Below, one piece after another: positions 59,101 to 64,000 of a stretch of 64,000 nt of DNA; within the stretch, counting starts at the first letter, position 1, and the number at the start of each line of letters is the position of its first letter. The notes beneath the pieces were generated by a model that made no database searches, was not told where the DNA came from, and was given only the letters and a program-made list of their open reading frames with translations. Source of the DNA: Nostocoides sp. F2B08 (GTDB lineage Bacteria; Actinomycetota; Actinomycetes; Actinomycetales; Dermatophilaceae); assembly GCF_009184895.1 (NCBI RefSeq), contig NZ_WESE01000003.1:372001-436000 (forward strand), read 5' to 3'. The position numbers were made by a program, and so were the translations under genes.

Positions 59101-60867
59101 CGGCAGGTCATTCCTGTGCGGGTCGCCGGCGAGGACCGGTATGCGGTGGTCGAGGACGCCTCTCGGCTGCGGGACGCCCTGGGGGCGAGTCTGCCGGTCG
59201 GGGTGCCCGGTGCATACCTCGACCCGGTGGAGGACCCGATCGGGGACCTGGTCCGGCGCTATGCGCGCACGCATGGGCCGTTCCTCGCCGGGACGGTGGC
59301 CCAGTGGTTCGGGCTGGGGATCGCGGTCGTCAACGACACTCTGGCGCGGCTCGCGGCGTCCGGCCGGATGACGACGGGCGAGTTCCTGCCGCCGGAGATC
59401 CTCGCGCAGCACGTCGGCGACCACGAGACCGGCACGCACCGCGAGACCGCCGAGTGGTGCGACTCCGAGATCCTCCGCCAGATCCGGCGTCGGTCGCTCG
59501 CCGCGCTGCGGCGCGAGGTCGAGCCCGTCGACCCGGGCACGTACGCCCGGTTCCTGCCCGGCTGGCACGCCGTGCCGGGCGGGCTACGCGGACGGTCCGG
59601 GGTGCTGCGGGCGGTCGAGCAGCTCTCGGGAGCCGTCCTGCCCGCGAGCGCGCTCGAGAGTGTCATGCTCCCCGCGCGGGTGCAGGACTACAGCCCCGCG
59701 CTGCTCGACGACCTCATGTCCGCGGGTGAGGTGTTGTGGCAGGGTCACGGATCGCTCGCCGGTGACGACGGGTGGGTCTCGCTCCACGTGGCGGAGACCG
59801 CACACCTGACGCTGGATGACCCGACGGGTCCGGACGCGGAGGCGGCAGTGCCGCAGGCGATGCTCGGGGCCCTGTCGGGCGGTGGGGCGATGTTCTTCAC
59901 CGCGCTCGCGGACTCGGTTCGGGCCGCGGCCGAGGACGCGAGCGTCTGGAGCGACACCGAGCTCGGGGAGGCGCTGTGGGATCTCGTGTGGGCGGGCGTT
60001 GCCACGGGTGACACCCTGGCACCCTTGCGGGCACGGCTGGGGAGGGGTCGAACCGCGCACGCGCGGGGCTCCCGGAAGCGCGCACCGACACGGGCTCGGT
60101 ATGCCGGCCGCCGGTCGGGGCTCGGCATGCTCGGCAGCGGACGGCTCGCGGCCAGTGGTGGCGGACCGGGCGCACGGGCGACGCCGACGACCCTCGTCGG
60201 TCGCTGGTCAATGCTGCCGAAGCCGATCGACAACGTCACCGCGCGCACCCTGGCGCGAGCGGAGGTCCTGCTCGACCGCTACGGCATCGTCACCCGTGGC
60301 GTCGCGGCTGCCGAGGACGTGCCTGGCGGCTTCGCGGGGCTGTACCGCGTCTATAGCCAGGCCGAGGAGACCCGCGTGTTGCGACGCGGCTACTTCATCG
60401 AGCACCTCGGGGCCGCGCAGTTCGGCGCGACGGCGACCGTGGACCGGCTGCGCGCCACCGGTGAGCCGTCGCGGGAGCCGACCGTGCTCGTCCTCGCGGC
60501 GACCGACCCGGCGCAGCCCTACGGCGCGGCGTTGTCCTGGCCGGAGCGATCGGTCGACGAGGACGGGTCGGCTCGTGGTCACCAGCCCGGGCGCAAGGCC
60601 GGCGCGCTGGTCGTGCTGCGCGACGGAGCGCTCGTGCTGTATGTCGAGCGCGGCGGTCGTACGGTGCTGACCTGGACCGACGACGCTGTGGCCTTGGAGG
60701 CGGCGGCGCAGGCGCTGGCCGGGGCCGTGCGAGCGGGGGCGCTCGGCCGGTTGACGGTGAGCAAGGCCGACGGTGCCGACCTGCTCGGCTCGGGCTCGCC
60801 ACTGGTCAGCGCGCTGCTGTCGGCCGGGTTCCACATGACGCCGAAGGGGTTGCGGATCCGTGCCTGA
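56170..60867 (+). CDS. lhr: ATP-dependent helicase Lhr
   Basis: A large superfamily 2, 3 prime to 5 prime DNA helicase induced by DNA damage in mycobacteria. The 1565 residues contain Walker A APTGSGKTLSAFLWAL (Lys61), LYVSPLKALAVDVERNL, ITTPESLFLLL, DEIH at about 180, SATVRP, VFTNSRRLAERL, LELGIDMGAVDLVVQVESPP and QRVGRAGH, then the Lhr-core winged helix and beta-barrel, and the long C-terminal half typical of full-length bacterial Lhr (about 1500 residues). The ATG at 56170 starts just before the conserved region and lacks a strong ribosome site. The end overlaps nei2. Confidence 0.95.
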   Translation: MTSTDVEGAASSGDILESFSTATAEWFRSSFAEPTSAQVGAWTATSSGRHALVVAPTGSGKTLSAFLWALDRLVVEGPPEDPMRRCRILYVSPLKALAVDVERNLRSPLVGIGHATRRLGLPDIPDISVAVRSGDTPAAERRLFAKSPSDILITTPESLFLLLTSAARESLRGVDTVIVDEIHAVAGTKRGAHLALSLERLDALLDRPAQRVGLSATVRPIEEVGRFLAGGRDVDIVSPASEKQWDLDVVVPVPDMSALGEVITDDLSGAASGEQPRTSIWPHVEERVVDLVEAHRSTIVFTNSRRLAERLTTRLNEIWLERHPEQDGVSVLARAHHGSMSKEHRAQIEEDLKAGRLPAVVATSSLELGIDMGAVDLVVQVESPPSVASGLQRVGRAGHQVGAVSRGVLFPKFRGDLVQTAVVVERMREGAIESLHVPANPLDVLAQQIVAMAAMDDWSVEDLESLLRRAAPFSTLTRSVLEATLDMLAGRYPSEEFADLRARVVWDRLTDTLTGRRGAQRLAVTSGGTIPDRGLYGVFLAGGDGPGRRVGELDEEMVYESRVGDVFTLGTSTWRIEDITHDQVLVSPASGIPAKLPFWKGDQQGRPYELGAAVGGYIREVGQAAEAAARERVAASGLDPWATDNLLQYLREQREATGSLPDDRTIVLERFRDEIGDWRVVVHSPYGRSVHAPWALGVSARMRERFGVDVQAMAADDGIVFRLPDLEFDDLPGGESASRGADASSALVDAVLLEPDEVTDLITTEIGGSPLFAARFRECAARALLLPKRRPDRRQPLWQQRQRSAQLLEVASAYPTFPIILETVREVVQDVFDVPGLVDLLRRVQRREVSVVDVESRQPSPFAQSLLFGYVAQFLYEGDSPLAERRAAALALDPGLLADLLGQTEGLSLRDLLDPEAITTTESELQRLTPERACRDAEDVVDLLRTLGPLPLAAVAERTRENVREEVPAWLERLTEERQVIPVRVAGEDRYAVVEDASRLRDALGASLPVGVPGAYLDPVEDPIGDLVRRYARTHGPFLAGTVAQWFGLGIAVVNDTLARLAASGRMTTGEFLPPEILAQHVGDHETGTHRETAEWCDSEILRQIRRRSLAALRREVEPVDPGTYARFLPGWHAVPGGLRGRSGVLRAVEQLSGAVLPASALESVMLPARVQDYSPALLDDLMSAGEVLWQGHGSLAGDDGWVSLHVAETAHLTLDDPTGPDAEAAVPQAMLGALSGGGAMFFTALADSVRAAAEDASVWSDTELGEALWDLVWAGVATGDTLAPLRARLGRGRTAHARGSRKRAPTRARYAGRRSGLGMLGSGRLAASGGGPGARATPTTLVGRWSMLPKPIDNVTARTLARAEVLLDRYGIVTRGVAAAEDVPGGFAGLYRVYSQAEETRVLRRGYFIEHLGAAQFGATATVDRLRATGEPSREPTVLVLAATDPAQPYGAALSWPERSVDEDGSARGHQPGRKAGALVVLRDGALVLYVERGGRTVLTWTDDAVALEAAAQALAGAVRAGALGRLTVSKADGADLLGSGSPLVSALLSAGFHMTPKGLRIRA

Positions 60868-61714
60868 GGGCGACACCGTGTGGCGGACCTGTCGGCGGCT
60901 CGATCAGGTCTTCGGCGGGGAGGAGCTCGAGCGGGCCGAGCTCCGCTGGGGCCGGCTCATCGACAGCGACCTCGTCGGTATGACGACGCTCGAGGTCGTG
61001 CCACGCGGCAAGCACATCCTCCATCGGCTCGAGGGCGGGTTGACCCTGCATTCGCATCTGAAGATGGAGGGCTCGTGGCGCATCCAGAACGTCGGCGACC
61101 GCGTGCCGAGCGCCGACGTCGTCAGGGCCGTGCTCGGCACGTCGCGGTGGACGGCTCTGGGGAGGCGGCTCGGCGGACTCGACCTCGTGCGCACCGACGA
61201 CGAGAGCGAGTTGGTCGGCCATCTGGGCCCGGACATCCTCGGTGAGGACTGGGATCTCGCGCTCGCCGTGGCTCATGTGCGCGATGGCCACCTCGGGAGC
61301 ACGCACGACCTCATCGGCGCGAGCCTGCTCGACCAGCGGAACCTCGCTGGGATCGGAACGATGTGGGCGAGTGAAGGGCTGTGGGTCGAACGCGTCAACC
61401 CGTGGACGCCGGTGTCGGAGCTGAGCGACGAGGACCTCGATCGGGTGCTCGGCCGGATCCAGCGGATGATGAAGGACGCCTGCGCGCGGGCGGTCAACCC
61501 GTCATACGTGCACGCGCGTTCGGGGCTGCCGTGTCCCCGCTGCGGACAGACGATCCGCGTCGCGATGGCGGGACCGGCGGACAAGGAGCGCACCCTGTTC
61601 TCGTGCCCGTCGTGCCAGGGAGGAATCGCCTCCACCGACGACGGACGGCCGCAGGCACCGCTGTCGAGCAGCCGTCCCCGTTCGCGCAGCGGCTATCGGC
61701 GTCGCACCCGCTAA
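60860..61714 (+). CDS. nei2: Fpg/Nei-family DNA glycosylase (Nei2 type)
   Basis: Removes oxidised pyrimidines and cuts the abasic site. The 284 residues start PEGDTVWR (Pro as N-terminal nucleophile, Glu next), have HSHLKMEGSW near 60, the helix-two-turn-helix with LLDQRNLAGIGTMWASEGLW near 155, and a C-terminal zinc finger CPRCGQTI/CPSCQG. A basic Ser/Arg-rich tail follows. The GTG at 60860 overlaps the lhr stop by eight bases, a pairing known in actinobacteria, and suggests joint repair work. Confidence 0.92.
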   Translation: MPEGDTVWRTCRRLDQVFGGEELERAELRWGRLIDSDLVGMTTLEVVPRGKHILHRLEGGLTLHSHLKMEGSWRIQNVGDRVPSADVVRAVLGTSRWTALGRRLGGLDLVRTDDESELVGHLGPDILGEDWDLALAVAHVRDGHLGSTHDLIGASLLDQRNLAGIGTMWASEGLWVERVNPWTPVSELSDEDLDRVLGRIQRMMKDACARAVNPSYVHARSGLPCPRCGQTIRVAMAGPADKERTLFSCPSCQGGIASTDDGRPQAPLSSSRPRSRSGYRRRTR

Positions 61715-61748
61715 GCGGCGCGCTCCATTCCTCGAGTCGGCGGCTCTG

Positions 61749-62019
61749 CACCGGCATGCCAACCGCGCGATATCCCACGCCCCTGGCATGCTGCCGACGC
61801 GGCAGCTCCGCACCGGCATGCCAACCGCGCCACATGACCCGCCCCTGGCATGCTGCCGACGCGGCAGCTCCGCACCGGCATGCCAACCGCGCGATATCCC
61901 ACGCCCCTGGCATGCCGCAGACTCGGCAGCTCCCGCACCGGCATGCCAACCGCGCGATATCCCACGCCCCTGGCATGCCGCAGACTCGGCAGCTCCCACA
62001 CCGGTATGCCAACCGCGCG
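61749..62019. repeat. Array B: 62/63-bp tandem repeat, five units
   Basis: Units begin at 61749, 61811, 61873, 61936 and 61999 (spacing 62, 62, 63, 63). Each starts CACCGGCATGCCAACCGCG, most continue CGATATCCCACGCCCCTGGC, and end with a GGCAGC-TCC segment; the first two also carry a GCTGCC-GACGC-GGCAGC hairpin. A partial unit precedes at about 61735. It shares core and period with array A. It fills the gap between the convergent nei2 and clgR genes. Not CRISPR (no unique spacers) and not coding. Confidence 0.95.
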
Positions 62020-62052
62020 CCGAACAGTCCTGCGGGCGAGCGGAACTCGGCG

Positions 62053-62352
62053 TCAGGCGGCGTTGCGGGCGGACATCGCCGCGCGGCGCTCGTGTAGCGG
62101 CACCGGGGCGGTCGCCGCCTCGGCGACGGCGACTCGGGAGGTCACCTGGGACAGGACTTCCGACAGCGGCTGACCGAGCGCCGAGCAGATCGCGCCGATG
62201 AGCTCGGACGAGGCCTCCTTGGTGCCGCGCTCGACCTCGCTGAGGTATGCGGTGGAGACTGAGGCGGACTTGGCGACGTCGCGCAGCGAGCGACCCTGGG
62301 TCTGGCGCTCCTCGCGGAGGACCTCACCGAGCTCGCGGCGCAACACGATCAT
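62053..62352 (-). CDS. clgR: Transcriptional regulator ClgR
   Basis: XRE-type activator of clp protease and other stress genes in actinobacteria. The 99 residues hold a helix-turn-helix: [20 protein letters not shown], then [20 protein letters not shown], near identical in pattern to known ClgR. The C terminus ends SARNAA, resembling the non-polar ssrA-type degron by which Streptomyces ClgR is known to be degraded through ClpP. ATG at 62352. Synteny rimO-pgsA-cinA-clgR supports the call. Confidence 0.93.
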   Translation of the reverse strand: MIVLRRELGEVLREERQTQGRSLRDVAKSASVSTAYLSEVERGTKEASSELIGAICSALGQPLSEVLSQVTSRVAVAEAATAPVPLHERRAAMSARNAA

Positions 62353-62431
62353 GGGGACCACGGTACAGGCCTGCGCCGACACAGCGCTGGGTGACACCAC
62401 ATCGAATCCCCCGAACGGGCCCACGGACGGA

Positions 62432-62929
62432 TCAGTCCACCAGCCGCGACAGCGCCTCGAGACACAGCCCCAGGGCCGCGTCGACGGTGGCCTCGCGGAC
62501 TGTCGCTCGATCCCCGTCGAGTGCCAACCGCTCGACGAAAGCCACGCCCGGAGCCGACACCGCGACGAACACCGTGCCGACCTCGTGACCGTCCTGCGGG
62601 TCGGGACCGGCCACCCCCGTCGTCGCCAGCCCGACGTCAGCGACCATCACTCCCCGCACCCCTTCTGCCATCGCCGACGCTACGTCCGCATCGACCGCCC
62701 CCCGCTCGGCGAGCAGGTCCGCGGACACCCCGAGAAGTGTGCTCTTGCGGTCGGTCGCGTACGCGACCACCCCGCCACGGACGACGAGTGAGCTCCCGGG
62801 CACCGACGTCAGTGCCCCGCAGACGAGTCCACCGGTCAGGGACTCCGCCGTCGCGAGCGTCAGGCCCCGCTGGCGACAGGTGTGGATGACGTCGACGGCA
62901 AGCCGTTCCGGGGCGGGAGAAACGTGCAT
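62432..62929 (-). CDS. cinA: CinA C-terminal domain protein (nicotinamide-nucleotide amidase)
   Basis: Deamidates NMN to recycle pyridine nucleotides. The 165 residues include only the CinA/PncC domain: [20 protein letters not shown] near 25, [17 protein letters not shown] near 52 and [20 protein letters not shown] near 100, with the catalytic Ser in AESLTGG. The N-terminal molybdopterin-binding domain of full CinA is absent, as usual in this synteny. It lies four bases after the pgsA stop. Confidence 0.93.
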   Translation of the reverse strand: MHVSPAPERLAVDVIHTCRQRGLTLATAESLTGGLVCGALTSVPGSSLVVRGGVVAYATDRKSTLLGVSADLLAERGAVDADVASAMAEGVRGVMVADVGLATTGVAGPDPQDGHEVGTVFVAVSAPGVAFVERLALDGDRATVREATVDAALGLCLEALSRLVD

Positions 62930-62933
62930 ATCA

Positions 62934-63653
62934 CTACGTTCGTCCCGGACCGCCGGCGGCTGCCCCGCCCCCTTCACGCCCGTCGCCCCCACGTCCGCCG
63001 CCCTCACGCCCGCCCCGATCACGCGAGCCGCCCTCCCGCGCAGCGCGCTTGGCAGCCGCCCGCTCGCTCGTCCGGCGCAGCCGCAGCGCGTCGCGCACGT
63101 AGTCCAGACCAGTGACGACGGTGACGAGGACGGCGACGGCGAGCACCGCATACGCGAGGAACTCGAGGAACCCGCCCAACGGCCAGGTCGACAGCGGCAG
63201 GGTGAGCATGACGATGGCGACGGTCTGCAGGACCGTCTTGATCTTGCCACCGCGGCCGGCTGGCATGACGCCGTGGCGGATGACGATGAACCGCAGGAGG
63301 GTGATCCCCCACTCCCGCACGAGCACCAGGGCCGTCACCCACCAGGGCACCATGTCGATGATCGACAGTCCGACGAACGCCATCGTCATCAGCGCTTTGT
63401 CGGCGATCGGGTCGGCGATCTGCCCGAACTTCGTGATCAGGCCCCGACTGCGGGCCAGGTCGCCGTCGATCCGGTCGGTGATCATCGCCGCCGTGAACGT
63501 CGCAGCGGCCAGGTACCGGTAGGCCGGCGACTCGCCGTTCTCCACCAGCAGCAGCCAGCCGAACACCGGCACGAGCACGATGCGGAGCATCGTCAGCGCG
63601 TTGGCGATGTTCCACGGGCTCGGAGGCGCCGGAGCCGACGCGGCGCCGCCCAT
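62934..63653 (-). CDS. pgsA: CDP-diacylglycerol-glycerol-3-phosphate 3-phosphatidyltransferase
   Basis: Makes phosphatidylglycerol phosphate in the membrane. The 239 residues have several helices and the CDP-alcohol phosphotransferase motif DGDLARSRGLITKFGQIADP followed by IAD, giving D-G-x2-A-R-x8-G-x3-D-x3-D. After residue 190 comes a long Arg/Gly-rich cytoplasmic tail (GGREGGGRGGDGREGGG). The ATG at 63653 overlaps the rimO stop (TGATG); a GTG one codon upstream is also possible. Confidence 0.93.
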   Translation of the reverse strand: MGGAASAPAPPSPWNIANALTMLRIVLVPVFGWLLLVENGESPAYRYLAAATFTAAMITDRIDGDLARSRGLITKFGQIADPIADKALMTMAFVGLSIIDMVPWWVTALVLVREWGITLLRFIVIRHGVMPAGRGGKIKTVLQTVAIVMLTLPLSTWPLGGFLEFLAYAVLAVAVLVTVVTGLDYVRDALRLRRTSERAAAKRAAREGGSRDRGGREGGGRGGDGREGGGAAAGGPGRT

Positions 63654-64000
63654 CACGCCATCCCCACCGGCTCGGCGACGAGGTCCACACCCTGCGCATC
63701 GACCACCCGGGCCCGGACGAACGAGCCCACGGCCGGCACCTCCAGCCCCGCGGGCCAGTGGAAAACCGTCGCGCCGTCGACATCCGGACCCTGGTGGGCA
63801 CTGCGCCCGATGACCTCGAGCGCCCCGTCGGCGTGCGACTCCACGGACGTCGTCACCTCCTCGACGAGCACGACGACGTCCTCGCCGACCCGCTCCATCG
63901 CCCGGTCGGCCGTCAGCTGCTCGACGAGATCGGCCACCTCGTCGAACCGCTCGGAGATCTCGGCCTCGGACAGCTTGCCGTCGAGCGTCTCCGCCTCCGT
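63653..64000 (-). CDS. rimO: Ribosomal protein S12 methylthiotransferase, N-terminal part beyond window
   Basis: Only the last 115 residues are in the window: a helical stretch EAETLDGKLSEAEISERFDE, the VEQLTADRAMERVGEDVVVL segment and a C-terminal TRAM-type beta domain. This end and the place upstream of pgsA match actinobacterial RimO, a radical SAM paralogue of MiaB that modifies Asp88 of S12. The catalytic part lies to the right, so the call rests on the C terminus and synteny. Confidence 0.8.
   Translation of the reverse strand, partial: TEAETLDGKLSEAEISERFDEVADLVEQLTADRAMERVGEDVVVLVEEVTTSVESHADGALEVIGRSAHQGPDVDGATVFHWPAGLEVPAVGSFVRARVVDAQGVDLVAEPVGMA

Overview
The window is about 70% G+C, densely coded on both strands, and looks like the chromosome of a high-GC actinobacterium, probably of the order Micrococcales (inferred from gene order and protein family variants; no 16S gene is present). 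Supporting features are an HrcA/CIRCE heat-shock locus, a DtxR/IdeR-type iron box, a Cheo-type TCGAAC-like LexA box, ClgR, DUF3046, DUF3097, the Lhr-Nei2 pair, and many GTG starts and probable leaderless genes. No rRNA, tRNA, prophage, IS element or CRISPR array is visible.

Layout. 1-3666 (minus): leuA (its C-terminal end runs off the window) behind a 13-residue leader peptide with three Leu codons, then an overlapping acdS-ddaH pair. 3735-7819 (plus): an MpaB-like oxygenase family protein and a large secreted subtilase. 7890-18544: asd and a BCCT transporter, then the conserved phoH-ybeY-era block, a HIT protein, an inserted ECF sigma factor with its GerMN/Gmad2 partner, and rsmE-dnaJ-hrcA. 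18667-24461: DUF3097, two DUF4870 membrane proteins, hemW, a structured gene-free stretch, a tyrosine phosphatase, a 62-bp tandem repeat array and a hotdog protein. 24503-30798: lepA, an iron-regulated FbpABC importer and an orphan PemK/MazF-like protein. 30981-39055: rpsT, holA, a DinG helicase, acetyltransferases (one fused to a VOC domain) and hflX. 39193-41839 (plus): an RsmC-like methyltransferase, a 43-residue basic protein and a DUF429-RelA/SpoT fusion. 42222-51741: dapF, miaA, def, an MT0933-type antitoxin-like protein, miaB, lhgO, yccF, recX and an intein-containing recA. 51989-55952: an ABC-2 exporter, DUF3046 and an opine-dehydrogenase-family enzyme. 56170-61714 (plus): lhr and nei2. 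A second 62-bp repeat array follows, then clgR-cinA-pgsA-rimO on the minus strand to the edge.

How the genes work together. Much of the minus strand is the conserved actinobacterial rimO-pgsA-cinA-clgR-DUF3046-recA-recX-miaB-miaA-dapF-hflX chain, broken up by inserts (ABC exporter, opine dehydrogenase, Lhr-Nei2, lhgO/yccF). DNA repair is a strong theme: RecA, RecX, Lhr, Nei2, DinG. Stress and proteostasis genes (HrcA, DnaJ, ClgR, HflX, LepA, the alarmone-synthetase-like domain) are a second theme.

Most notable items: a predicted RNase H-fold DUF429 domain fused to a RelA/SpoT synthetase-like domain with an altered active-site residue; two separate arrays of one 62-bp repeat family, each filling the gap between convergent genes; a pair of nearly perfect palindromes between odh and lhr; an over-represented hexamer GCATAC/GTATGC, which also forms the -10 box of several apparent leaderless promoters; and a RecA intein at the site used in Mycobacterium leprae.
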